A DNA stretch of 40,264 bases from Tannerella sp. (GTDB lineage: Bacteria > Bacteroidota > Bacteroidia > Bacteroidales > Tannerellaceae): the NCBI GenBank assembly GCA_031271805.1, contig JAISUX010000078.1:1-40264 (forward strand), given 5' to 3'. Made by a program: the position numbers and the translations under genes. Below, piece by piece: positions 16,606-25,900 of this stretch (positions are counted from its first letter, which is position 1; each line of letters opens with the position of its first letter). The notes below the pieces were generated by a model, which saw only the letters and a list, made by a program, of their open reading frames with translations, was not told the DNA's origin and did not search any database.

Positions 16606-17630
16606 AACGGCCATTATTGGGCATGACTATGCCGGAACTTCGTGGAGTGGCAGCCGAAATCGGGCTTCCCGGATACGCTGCCTCCCAAATGGCGGATTGG
16701 CTTTACAAGAAAAGAGTTGGATCGGTCGCCGAGATGACGAATATTGCCGTAGCGAAGCGTGATTTGCTGGCGGAAAATTACGAGGTCGGCGCGAAACCGC
16801 CCGTCGAAGCTAAATCGTCGGCCGACGGCGCCATCAAATATCTTTTTGCTGCAGGCGACAAAGGCTCCGACTTCGTTGAATCGGTCTTTATCCCGTCGAA
16901 AGAGAGGGCGACCCTTTGCGTCTCGTCGCAGATAGGCTGCAAGATGAATTGCGCGTTCTGCCTGACCGGAAAGCAAGGTTTCACGGCAAACCTCACGGCC
17001 AATGAGATGTTGAATCAAATTCAATCGACGCCCGAAAGCGAAGAACTGACAAACGTAGTGTTCATGGGCATGGGAGAGCCGTTGGACAATGTCGCCGAGC
17101 TGTTCAAAGTCCTCGAAATCCTGACCTCACAATACGGATACGCATGGAGTCCGAAGCGTGTAACGGTCTCAACTATCGGCATCCTGCCCGCCTTGAAGCG
17201 TTTCCTCGACGAAAGCAGTTGTCACCTCGCCATAAGCCTCCACTCGCCATATCACGACGAACGCCTCTCGCTGATGCCCGCCGAAAAAGCCTGGCCTGCC
17301 GATGGCGTCATCGACCTGCTGCACGGCTACGACTTCTCACACCAGAGGCGCGTCTCGTTCGAATATATCATGTTCGACCGTATCAACGACGACGAACGAC
17401 ATGCCAAAGACTTGGCGCGAATGTTAAAAGGCATCGAATGTCGAGTGAACCTGATAAAATTCCATCATATCCCGGACGCCGGACTGCAGAGTTGCGGCGA
17501 ACGCAAAATGGAAATTTTTCGCGACATACTCAATTCATTAGGGGTAATTTGCACAATAAGAACATCGCGGGGAGAAGACATTTTCGCAGCCTGCGGAATG
17601 TTGTCCACATTAAAAAATATAAAAAAATGA
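16602..17630 (+). CDS. rlmN: Dual-specificity 23S rRNA/tRNA adenine-C2 methyltransferase RlmN
   Basis: A radical-SAM enzyme that methylates A2503 of 23S rRNA and A37 of some tRNAs. The iron-sulfur cluster motif CxxxCxxC is C113, C117, C120. The methyl-carrying cysteine is C331 in AACGML. Other blocks are NVVFMGMGEPLDN (SAM binding), VTVSTIGI and LAISLHSP. I use the TTG start at 16602 because it yields MKRPLLGMTMPEL, in line with the family's N-terminus, and overlaps the preceding stop as TTGA; ATG 16623 would cut off that block. Length (342) is normal. Confidence 0.95.
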   Translation: MKRPLLGMTMPELRGVAAEIGLPGYAASQMADWLYKKRVGSVAEMTNIAVAKRDLLAENYEVGAKPPVEAKSSADGAIKYLFAAGDKGSDFVESVFIPSKERATLCVSSQIGCKMNCAFCLTGKQGFTANLTANEMLNQIQSTPESEELTNVVFMGMGEPLDNVAELFKVLEILTSQYGYAWSPKRVTVSTIGILPALKRFLDESSCHLAISLHSPYHDERLSLMPAEKAWPADGVIDLLHGYDFSHQRRVSFEYIMFDRINDDERHAKDLARMLKGIECRVNLIKFHHIPDAGLQSCGERKMEIFRDILNSLGVICTIRTSRGEDIFAACGMLSTLKNIKK

Positions 17631-17651
17631 TACATATTTGTGTTTTAATAT

Positions 17652-17659
17652 TATATTTG
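17652..17659 (+). promoter_or_regulatory. Probable -7 promoter core before the DUF4837 gene
   Basis: TATATTTG matches TAnnTTTG, 37 bases before the ATG at 17697. A TTTG at 17637-17640 is too close to be the -33 element, so only the core is supported. Confidence 0.4.
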
Positions 17660-17696
17660 TAGGCAATTAGACATTAAAAAATTAAAATTTAGCGCT

Positions 17697-18749
17697 ATGA
17701 GACCTGCGATTTTTATTATAAGCTGGATGCTATTGATAGGGATAAGCGCCTGTGATTCAGGCTCTACATTCACACGTGCTACGGGTATCGCCTACGAAGT
17801 TATAGTCGTCATGGACAAGGCCGGTTGGGACAGCGACGCCGGCGAAGCCATCAAAAGCGACCTCACTTCGCCGCTTCCTTACCTGCTGCAGGAAGAACCT
17901 TCGATGCGATATACCTACGTTCGTCCCGATCAGTTCGACGGGCTATTCCACTATGTGCGTAATATCCTGATAGTCAATATCAATAAGGATATGTACACAA
18001 AAGCTACACTCATCCCCGAATACGACAAATGGGCAAGGGGACAGTGCATATTTTACCTCAACTCGCCTAATTACGAAAAGATAGAGTTGTTTCTCGCAGA
18101 ATATCCCAACATCATTTCCCGCGCGTTCAATGACGTCGAAATGAACAGGACTGCGAACTTCCTCAGGGAAACATACAGCCCTGTCGTAATGGAAAAAGTC
18201 AAGGACAAATTCGGCATTTCTTTGAACGCGCCCTCCGATATTGTCTCGTTCAAGGAAGGCGACGACTGCCTGTGGTTCTCGAACGACGCCCCGTCGGGAC
18301 GCATGGATCTGCTTGTTTACAGTTTCCCCTATACCAACAGGAATCAGTTCAGTCTCGACTATCTCGTTGCCAAACGCGACCAGATAACCAAGAAAATGAT
18401 ACCCGGCGCCTTTCCCGGCTCGTATATGTCCACCGAGAAGCGAGTTGTTGATTATCAGTCCATTAAGTTTCACGGCGAGTATTGCGGGGTCTTACGCGGG
18501 TTGTGGCGTATGGAAGGCGGCGACATGATGGGAGGGCCGTTCGTCAGTTATGCGCGGGTAGATGTGCCTAATCAGCGTGTGATAGTGACCGAAGGCTTCG
18601 TTTACGAGCCGCAAAAGGACAAGCGCAATTTCATACGCCGCTTGGAAGCCTCTCTACGCACTACCCTATTCCCCGACGAGCAGGCGGACAATAGAGTAGA
18701 GACGACGGTAGAAACAGCAATTGAAGAACCAAAGAAGGAAGAAAAATAA
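17697..18749 (+). CDS. DUF4837 family lipoprotein
   Basis: The function of this family is not known. Residues 1-19 form a lipoprotein signal (LLIGISAC, acylated at C19). The mature protein starts DSGSTFTRATGIAYEVIVVMDK, which marks DUF4837. The 350-residue length is usual. It is probably anchored at the inner or outer membrane, facing the periplasm. Its TAA shares one base with the ATG of pdxA (TAATG), so the two are translationally coupled. It is the first gene of a run that continues into the lipid-synthesis set. Confidence 0.85.
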   Translation: MRPAIFIISWMLLIGISACDSGSTFTRATGIAYEVIVVMDKAGWDSDAGEAIKSDLTSPLPYLLQEEPSMRYTYVRPDQFDGLFHYVRNILIVNINKDMYTKATLIPEYDKWARGQCIFYLNSPNYEKIELFLAEYPNIISRAFNDVEMNRTANFLRETYSPVVMEKVKDKFGISLNAPSDIVSFKEGDDCLWFSNDAPSGRMDLLVYSFPYTNRNQFSLDYLVAKRDQITKKMIPGAFPGSYMSTEKRVVDYQSIKFHGEYCGVLRGLWRMEGGDMMGGPFVSYARVDVPNQRVIVTEGFVYEPQKDKRNFIRRLEASLRTTLFPDEQADNRVETTVETAIEEPKKEEK

Positions 18750-19852
18750 TGGAAGAAAAATTGATTAAAGTAGGAATTACCCAGGGCGACAGCAACGGAA
18801 TAGGCTACGAAATTATTTTAAAAGCCTTTTCCGATCCGAGGATGTTTGAATTGTGCACGCCGATAATCTACGGCTCGCCGAAAATAACGGCATATTACAA
18901 CAAAATACTCGAATCGAACGACTTTACGCCCGCCGAAACGCATAATATCACCGATGCAATGAAGGCTACTCCGGGAAAATTAAACATATTCCGATGCGTG
19001 GACGACAGCGTTTACGTCGAACCGGGCAAAGAATCCAAAGCCGGAGGGCAAGCAGCGTTCGACTCGCTCGAAGCGGCGACATCCGATTTGCGCCGAGGAA
19101 CGATCGACGCCCTGCTGACGGCGCCTATCAACAAACATGCGATTCAGAACAAAGACTTCAATTTCCCCGGACACACCGAATATCTCGAACGTCTATTCGG
19201 CGACGATACGCATCATTCGTTGATGATCCTGCTGAACGATTTCCTGCGTGTGGCATTAGTCACCGGCCATGTCCCCCTTGGCAATGTCAAACAGCTGATA
19301 ACCAAAGAAATAATTGTCGAGAAACTGACTATTTTCGACCGTTCCCTCCGCGAGGATTTCGCTGTCGAGAAGCCCCGTATAGCAGTGCTCTCGCTCAATC
19401 CTCATGCCGGCGACAACGGTTTCATCGGCGACGAAGAAATAAATATTATCACCCCGGCTTTGGAGGAGGTCGATAAGAGCGGCATCCTGGCTTTCGGGCC
19501 GTATCCCGCCGACGGATTCTTCGGGGCGAGGATGTACAGGTCGTTCGACGGCATCTTGGCGATGTATCACGACCAGGGACTTGCGCCGTTCAAGGCGCTG
19601 GCGATGGAAGACGGCGTCAACTTCACCGCCGGATTGTCCGTTATCCGCACCTCGCCCGCACACGGGACTGCCTACGATATCGCAGGCAAGAACGTCGCCG
19701 ACGAAAGCTCGTTCCGCCATGCCCTCTACACCCTTATCGACATTCATAAAAACAGAAAACGCCATCATACCGCAACAGCGAACCCGCTCCGCAAGCAATA
19801 CTTCGACCGTAGCGGCGACAACGAAAAGTTAGACCTGACAAAAGATGAATAG
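18749..19852 (+). CDS. pdxA: 4-hydroxythreonine-4-phosphate dehydrogenase
   Basis: PdxA oxidises 4-phosphohydroxy-L-threonine with NAD+ on the way to pyridoxal 5'-phosphate (vitamin B6). Family blocks are the start VGITQGDSNGIGYEI, the metal/substrate motif GHTEYLERLFG, VTGHVPL, LNPHAGDNG, AMYHDQGLAPFKAL and GTAYDIAGKNVAD. At 367 residues it is slightly longer than E. coli PdxA. A PdxA2-type role on threonate/erythronate is possible in principle, but no sugar-acid kinase gene is nearby. It is linked upstream to DUF4837 by a shared base. Two bases separate its stop from the cytidylyltransferase start. Confidence 0.93.
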   Translation: MEEKLIKVGITQGDSNGIGYEIILKAFSDPRMFELCTPIIYGSPKITAYYNKILESNDFTPAETHNITDAMKATPGKLNIFRCVDDSVYVEPGKESKAGGQAAFDSLEAATSDLRRGTIDALLTAPINKHAIQNKDFNFPGHTEYLERLFGDDTHHSLMILLNDFLRVALVTGHVPLGNVKQLITKEIIVEKLTIFDRSLREDFAVEKPRIAVLSLNPHAGDNGFIGDEEINIITPALEEVDKSGILAFGPYPADGFFGARMYRSFDGILAMYHDQGLAPFKALAMEDGVNFTAGLSVIRTSPAHGTAYDIAGKNVADESSFRHALYTLIDIHKNRKRHHTATANPLRKQYFDRSGDNEKLDLTKDE

Positions 19853-19854
19853 TT

Positions 19855-20307
19855 ATGTTGAAAGATAGGATAATAGTCTATACATCAGGGACATTCGACA
19901 TGTTCCATTACAATCATCTCCGAATGATCAACTACGCGCGTAGCCTCGGAGACATACTAATTGTCGGAGTAAGCACCGACGAACTCGTCGCATCATATAA
20001 AGACAAGCCGATAATCCCGTTCACCGAGCGGTTGCAAATCATCGAGGCCTTGAAGACCCCCGATATTGTCATCCCGCAACGCACGCTCGACCATACCGAG
20101 ATCGTCCGCAAGCTGAATATCGACGCTTTTGTCGTCGGCGACGACTGGGTAGGCAAGTATGACTATTTGAAAGAGCTTGGCGTGGAAGTCTTTTATTTTC
20201 CATACGGTTCGGGGGTTTCGTCCTCGTCCCTGAAAAAGACTATCCATGATTCCTACGAAAATTCGCTTATTAAAGAACAAAAAGCGAAACCGGACTTTAG
20301 AGTATAA
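19855..20307 (+). CDS. Cytidylyltransferase-like nucleotidyltransferase (TagD/glycerol-3-phosphate type)
   Basis: A small HIGH-superfamily enzyme that joins CTP (or ATP) to a phosphorylated alcohol. At 150 residues it has the size of TagD. The nucleotide motif is GTFDMFHYNH (residues 12-21), where most relatives have HxGH; here Asn20 replaces Gly. Further family signs are VGVSTDELV, PFTER (55-59), VVGDDW and a C-terminal SSSSLKK in place of ISSTxIR. The product would be a CDP-alcohol such as CDP-glycerol; the exact substrate cannot be read. It opens a module with an SDR, a CDP-alcohol phosphotransferase and an acyltransferase. Confidence 0.85.
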   Translation: MLKDRIIVYTSGTFDMFHYNHLRMINYARSLGDILIVGVSTDELVASYKDKPIIPFTERLQIIEALKTPDIVIPQRTLDHTEIVRKLNIDAFVVGDDWVGKYDYLKELGVEVFYFPYGSGVSSSSLKKTIHDSYENSLIKEQKAKPDFRV

Positions 20308-20335
20308 ACCGATTTTTTACGTTATCGAGCCGGAA

Positions 20336-21058
20336 ATGAACGCATTAATAACAGGTGGAACAAAAGGTATCGGTTTTTCCGTGGCAAAATGCCTCGGAGC
20401 GGCAGGCTACGACCTGTTGCTAAGCTACAACTCCGACACGCTGACAGCCCAAAAATCCTGCGGCGAACTTGAGAAGTCACTAAATATCAGCGCAATAGCA
20501 TTAAAAGCCGACAGCGCCGACCCCAAATCCATCGACATCATCGCCCGTCATATCGAAAACCGCGACATGCGGCTCGACGTAATAGTTTTCAATGCCGGCC
20601 TGACCTGCCGCGACAGTTTTGAGACGATGAAACGGGATGACTGGGAACGAGTGTTTTTCGCCAATGTCCATTTCCCTACTTTCCTGCTGCAGAGGCTGTT
20701 GAAGCGCATTAACGAAGGCGGAAGCATCGTTTTCACAGGCTCGTTGATGGGCATTTTGCCGCACGCAATGTCGCTCTCGTATGGCGTATCTAAATCGGCT
20801 GTACACGCACTTGTCAAGAATCTCGCCAAGTTCCTCGCGCCGTATAAAATCCGCGTCAATGCCGTCGCGCCCGGCTTTGTCGATACCGAATGGCAGAAGA
20901 ACAAACCATCCGAGATTCGACAAAGCATAGAAAGCAAAATCGCCCTCGGACGCTTCTGCGAACCCGACGAATTGGCCGAAGTTTACAAATTATTGATTCA
21001 AAACCCGTACATCAACAGCGAAATAATCGTTGTTGACGGCGGATATTCATATAAATGA
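20336..21058 (+). CDS. Short-chain dehydrogenase/reductase (SDR)
   Basis: An NAD(P)-dependent oxidoreductase of the classical SDR type (240 aa). The cofactor motif is TGGTKGIG near the N-terminus, NAG is in VFNAGLT, the catalytic Ser is in FTGSLMG and the YxxxK pair is YGVSK. PGFVDTEW follows as usual. I start at ATG 20336 because it puts the cofactor motif at the N-terminus; the frame extends upstream to 20246 without adding a domain. It resembles FabG but lies between a cytidylyltransferase and a CDP-alcohol phosphotransferase, so it may make or modify the polar head group, for example by reducing a keto-alcohol. That role is inferred. Confidence 0.87.
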   Translation: MNALITGGTKGIGFSVAKCLGAAGYDLLLSYNSDTLTAQKSCGELEKSLNISAIALKADSADPKSIDIIARHIENRDMRLDVIVFNAGLTCRDSFETMKRDDWERVFFANVHFPTFLLQRLLKRINEGGSIVFTGSLMGILPHAMSLSYGVSKSAVHALVKNLAKFLAPYKIRVNAVAPGFVDTEWQKNKPSEIRQSIESKIALGRFCEPDELAEVYKLLIQNPYINSEIIVVDGGYSYK

Positions 21059-21064
21059 TTGATT

Positions 21065-21973
21065 ATGACCGATATAAAACATAATGATTATTATTCATCA
21101 CTAAAGTCCATCGAGACGGAAAACTACCTCGACAGGTGGCTGTACAGACCCGTAGGGTTCTGTATAGCGAAAGCCTTGTGCGGTACGTGTATCACGCCTA
21201 ATATGGTCACGGTTTTTTCGATATTCGTCGGCGCTGCCGTCGGCCCATTATTCTATTTTAATAATCTAAAAATAAATCTGTTAGGCATAATGTTCCTTGT
21301 CTCCGCCAATATCCTCGACTGCGTTGACGGGCAATTGGCGAGACTGACAGGCATCAAATCGAAGATAGGACGCATCCTCGATGGCCTCGCCGGCGACATC
21401 TGGTTCACAATAATATATGTATTCCTCGCGTTGAGGCTGAAAAATGAGTTCGGCACATATTTATTCTTCATTCCCGCCGTCATTTCGGGCTTCTCGCACC
21501 TCCTACAGGCCAATATCACCGATTATTACAAGACAGTGCATCTCTTTTTCATCAGCACGAAAAATGCCGACGACCTGCCGCGTTACATAAATATATGTAA
21601 GCAATACAAAGAAATGAGGCCGGGAATTGAAAAATGCCTCTTCCTTGTTTACAAACACTACACCTGTATGCAGGAAAAACTGACGCCCGAACTGCAGTTG
21701 ATGTTAGACGCCTTGGAAAAGAAATTCGGCGCCGATATCCCGGATAGTATTCGCAACGGCTTTCGCTTGCAAAGCCGGCGGTTGATGAAGCAATTAATCG
21801 ACCTTATGACCTTCAACGGACGTACAATAGTACTCATTATAGCTGTCATTACGGATTATATCTGGGCATATTTCATCTATGAGATCGTAGTATTGAACAT
21901 AGTTTTAATGATTTCGATACATAAGCACGAGAAGATTTGCAAACAAATAACAAAAATTTCGGATGAGCTATGA
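21065..21973 (+). CDS. CDP-alcohol phosphotransferase family membrane protein with altered motif
   Basis: An integral membrane enzyme that transfers a phosphoalcohol from a CDP-carrier to an acceptor (PF01066). The family motif D-x2-DG-x2-AR-x8-G-x3-D-x3-D is met at D85, D88, G89, A92, R93, G102 and D106. The last Asp position (110) is Gly, with an Asp one place later (D111). About five to six membrane helices surround a soluble insert of roughly 100 residues (about 160-255). ATG 21065 is preferred over TTG 21059. It overlaps the acyltransferase gene as ATGA. Linked with a CDP-alcohol-making enzyme, it probably builds a phospholipid head group. Confidence 0.87.
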   Translation: MTDIKHNDYYSSLKSIETENYLDRWLYRPVGFCIAKALCGTCITPNMVTVFSIFVGAAVGPLFYFNNLKINLLGIMFLVSANILDCVDGQLARLTGIKSKIGRILDGLAGDIWFTIIYVFLALRLKNEFGTYLFFIPAVISGFSHLLQANITDYYKTVHLFFISTKNADDLPRYINICKQYKEMRPGIEKCLFLVYKHYTCMQEKLTPELQLMLDALEKKFGADIPDSIRNGFRLQSRRLMKQLIDLMTFNGRTIVLIIAVITDYIWAYFIYEIVVLNIVLMISIHKHEKICKQITKISDEL

Positions 21974-22806
21974 AATCTACCGTTTTAGACATAGAAGAAG
22001 TACAGGGCTGGGCGCCTGTTTTCCGAAATCGTTTTGGGGCATGGTTCCTGAAGAAACTGTTCCGTTTCATCGGGATGGAGCAGGTCAACCAAATCCATGC
22101 ACGGCATTGTAATTTGCGCGGCGCCGACTTCACTTCGGCCATGCTTGCCGACCCAATGATGAACGTACACTACGAAGTGCACAACCGCGAAATCCTCGAA
22201 CAGCTCCCCAAAGGCGCTTTTATAACCGTCTCGAACCACCCTATAGGCTCGCTCGACGGCATCATATTGATAGATATTTTTGCACGCCTGCGTCCCGATT
22301 TTCATGTTATGGTCAACGAGATACTCGGCCATATCTCGGCTATGAGCGACAATTTCATCTCCGTCAAGCCACGTACCGACGACAATCTGTCGGAGAACAA
22401 CCGCAACGTCAACGGGATACGCCTCTCGCTCGAACAATTACACGAAGGTCACCCGATGGGCTTTTTCCCCGCCGGAGCGATGTCGTTCTACAACCACCGA
22501 CTCCGTCGGGTGTGCGACCTGCCGTGGACGCACAGCATAATCCGCCTCATTCGTAAGGCCAAAGCGCCGGTTTTTCCCGTCTTTTTCGACTGCCTCAACT
22601 CGAAGTCTTTCTACCGCATCGGGAACTTCAGTTGGAAACTGCGCACGCTGCTCGTATGTCGCGAAGCCTTTAATAAACAGGGACAAACAATGCACGTCTA
22701 TATCGGCGATCCCATTACGCCGGAGAAAATCAAAACCCTCAAGGATGATAATTCTCTCGCCGAATACCTGTATAATTCAACTTATTCGGCAAAAAAAAAT
22801 AAATAA
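21970..22806 (+). CDS. Lysophospholipid acyltransferase family protein (PlsC/OlsA-like)
   Basis: A membrane-associated acyltransferase. The catalytic HxxxxD motif is in NHPIGSLDG (residues ~80-88). A glycerol-3-phosphate-type substrate block FFPAGAMSF follows near residue 155, where PlsC has FPEGTRS. A basic N-terminal region (FLKKLFRFIG) may bind the membrane. At 278 residues it resembles the group often named hemolysin-like acyltransferases, which includes those of aminolipid synthesis. It is the last gene of the lipid module and its ATG overlaps the phosphotransferase stop. It probably attaches an acyl chain to the product or a precursor. Confidence 0.87.
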   Translation: MKSTVLDIEEVQGWAPVFRNRFGAWFLKKLFRFIGMEQVNQIHARHCNLRGADFTSAMLADPMMNVHYEVHNREILEQLPKGAFITVSNHPIGSLDGIILIDIFARLRPDFHVMVNEILGHISAMSDNFISVKPRTDDNLSENNRNVNGIRLSLEQLHEGHPMGFFPAGAMSFYNHRLRRVCDLPWTHSIIRLIRKAKAPVFPVFFDCLNSKSFYRIGNFSWKLRTLLVCREAFNKQGQTMHVYIGDPITPEKIKTLKDDNSLAEYLYNSTYSAKKNK

Positions 22807-22816
22807 AAACGAGCAA

Positions 22817-22850
22817 TATTTTGTTTATTACAAAATAACATTTATCTTTG
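22817..22850 (+). promoter_or_regulatory. Promoter of the first susCD operon with an overlapping inverted repeat
   Basis: TTTG (22820-22823), a 19-base spacer and TATCTTTG (22843-22850) form a full Bacteroidetes promoter. A perfect 7-bp inverted repeat TATTTTG-N7-CAAAATA (22817-22837) lies over the -33 element and could be an operator. The leader to the ATG at 22911 is about 55 bases. Confidence 0.7.
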
Positions 22851-22910
22851 CATATTTATTAACATAAAAATGTATATTATGTATTAAGTTTAATTTTAAA
22901 AAAAGAGTTT

Positions 22911-25900
22911 ATGAAGAATTTGAAACACCTATTAAGCTATTTATGCTTAAGTCTGGGAATGTTGATATGCTTTACGCAGGCTATCAATGCCCAAACGACT
23001 AAACAAGCTACCGGAACAATTACCGACGAGACGGGCGAGCCGGTAGTAGGCGCCTCCGTTATCGTGAAGGAAAATTCTACGGTAGGAACTGTAAGTGACA
23101 TCGAAGGGAAGTTCGATCTGTCGAACATTCCGTCGTCGGCTACTACCCTGATAATTCGCTATATCGGATATACAGAGCAGGAAGTGGCGATCGGGAAAGA
23201 CTTGAAAATCGTTCTTGTACCTTCCGTCAGCGAACTGGATGAGGTCATAGTTGTGGCATACGGCACGACTAAGAAGGCCGCATTCACCGGCTCTGCAACG
23301 CAAATCTCTGGGGAAAAGATCACAGCTAAGAATCAGAGCGAAATCACTAAAGCTCTTGCCGGTGAGGTTGCCGGAGTACAGGTGATCAACACCAGCGGAC
23401 AGCCCGGCACAAACGCCACGGTGCGTATTCGCGGCTACGGCTCGGCAAATTCAAGTCGCGCTCCGTTGTATGTTGTCGATGGTATGCCCTACGAAGGCGA
23501 TATCAGCGCTATCCCCAATTCCGACGTCGAATCGACAACAGTCCTGAAAGACGCTTCGGCTGCCGCCCTCTACGGCGCAAGAGCCGCTAACGGCGTTATC
23601 CTTATCACGACAAAAAAGGGGAAATCGGGGACTTCGTATATCGACGTCGATGCCCATACAGGTATTAACACCCGCATCATCCCCCTCTACGACGTTATCG
23701 ACTCGCCGGAAAGATACGCCGAATTGGCATGGGAAAGCAAGAAAAACTACGCCCTGTTGAGCGGCCTGAGTCCTTTCGCTGCAAACCTGTATGCCAGCAA
23801 TTCATTGTTCGACCCAAAACAATCGGGTATTTCCAGCATTTATAACATGTGGAACGCACCGAACAATTACGTTGTAGATGCGGCAACCGGAAAAATCACC
23901 GCCCCAAGGAAATATACTCCCGAGAAATGGTCGGACTATATGTTCGGCACAGGACAACGGCATGAGGCGTCCATCAAATTTTCCGGCGGTAGCGGCAATA
24001 CGCTTAGTTACTACACCTCTTTCGGCGTCTTGGACGAAGAAGGCTACTACATCCAGTCCGATTATTCACGTCTCTCGGCGAGGACAAACTTGGTTTACGA
24101 ACCGAAAAAGTGGCTCAAAGCAACCACAAACCTGTCGTACGCCTACCAGGAATTGAATAATCCTTCGCAAACCGACAATATGAACAACGGATTCCAGTTC
24201 GTCAACTTCATGCCGCCTATTTACCCTGTTTTCCAGCGGGACAGCAAAGGACAATATGTACCCGACCCGATTGTGGGAGGCAACAGGTATGACTTCGGTA
24301 TGGAATCGAACTACTCACGCGGATATGCGGCGGGTATCAACCCTGTGATGATTGCGGCTTTGGACGTCAACCGTTCGCTCTCGCACCAACTCATTGGGAA
24401 CGCCAATTTTGAAGTCAAATTCCTCGATGACTTTAAATTCACTACATCCAACGGATACCAACTATATATAGGACAAGGTATTGGCCTCGAAAATCCTTAC
24501 TACGGCGATGCTGCGGGAGTGGGACGCATAACTCGAACCACAGAGACTTACACCTCGCTCAACCTTACGCAAATGCTGTCGTATCAGAAGAAAATCAATC
24601 TTCACTCGATAAACGCCTTCGTTGCCCACGAGACATATAATTTGATCTATCACGTGGACTACGCTCAACAAAAGACTTTGGCGATGGCCGACGGAATTGA
24701 ATTAAGCAACGGAATCTCAATGAACGGCATTTACGGCTTCAAGTTAGACCGTTCAATGGAAAGTTATTTCGCACAGGCAAAATACGATTACGACGAGAAA
24801 TATTTCATCGACTTTAATGTCCGTCGCGACGGTTCTTCGCGCTTTACCAACAATAAGTGGGGTAATTTCTGGTCGGCAGGAGCGGCATGGCTCCTCCACA
24901 AGGAAAACTTCATGCGCGATCTGGACGAGATCAATCACCTGCGCCTGAAAGTGAGCTACGGAACCAACGGTAACGAAGGTCTCGCGATCGGTACACAGGA
25001 AAATTTCTATCCTACCCAGAACCTGTACTCGATAAACAACCTCAACGACGAGTTATCCTACAGCATAGGCTACATCGGTAATCCCGAACTTACATGGGAA
25101 AAGAGCAACATGCTCAATGCGGGAGTCGATTTCGGAATTTGGGACGACCGTCTCGAAGGCGAAATAGAGGTTTACAGGAAACGCACGACCGACATGATTT
25201 TCTCGAAACAGATGCCTACTTCGCTCGGATATTCTTCGTTGACCGTCAACGACGCTGTCCTTGATAATACCGGTATTGAGATCACTATCAAGGGCAAAGT
25301 CGTAAAGACCGAGGATTTGGAAATCGAATTGAACGCCAACGCCGCACATTATACCAACAAGATGGTGACTATGCCGCTCGGCGACGGCAATAAACCTAAA
25401 GCCATTGAGGTACACGGGAACATGGCATGGGCGAAAGGACATTCCTTATACGACTATTACATGCGCGAATACGCAGGCGTTGACCCTAACGACGGCGCCG
25501 CTCAATGGATTAGTTATTATGACCGTAATAATCCTGTCGAAGAAGATGGCAAACCCGTTTTGGATGAGAACAATAATCCGACATATACCATAGTCGATAA
25601 TATGGTAGATTATTTGGATAAACGTCAGAGAGACGGCAAGGAGGTGGATCTTGTAAAGGATGTCACAAAAAAATATCAAGATGCCACTCTGATGTTCAAC
25701 GACAAATCGGCCATCCCCGACCTTGCCGGCGCTTTCGGTTTTAATGTCAAATTCAAGGGAATAGAATTTAGCGCCCAGGCATTATACAGCGTTGGCGGCT
25801 ACGGATACGACGCTGTTTATGCGACGGCAATGCACAACGGCGTCGCCGGCTCAATGAACTGGCACAAGGATATCGAACAACGCTGGACGGAACCCGGACA

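Noticed and set aside
17144..17662. 172-residue open frame inside and past rlmN
   Set aside because: It overlaps the conserved rlmN frame, is very rich in Arg and shows no family features.
18994..19798. Long alternative frames on both strands within pdxA (160 and 180 residues)
   Set aside because: pdxA is conserved throughout; the alternative frames are Arg- or Val-rich and lack their own start signals.
18749..19852. pdxA as part of the lipid pathway
   Set aside because: Its sequence fits B6 synthesis well and no kinase for a sugar-acid route is nearby; the close spacing alone is not enough to assign a lipid role.
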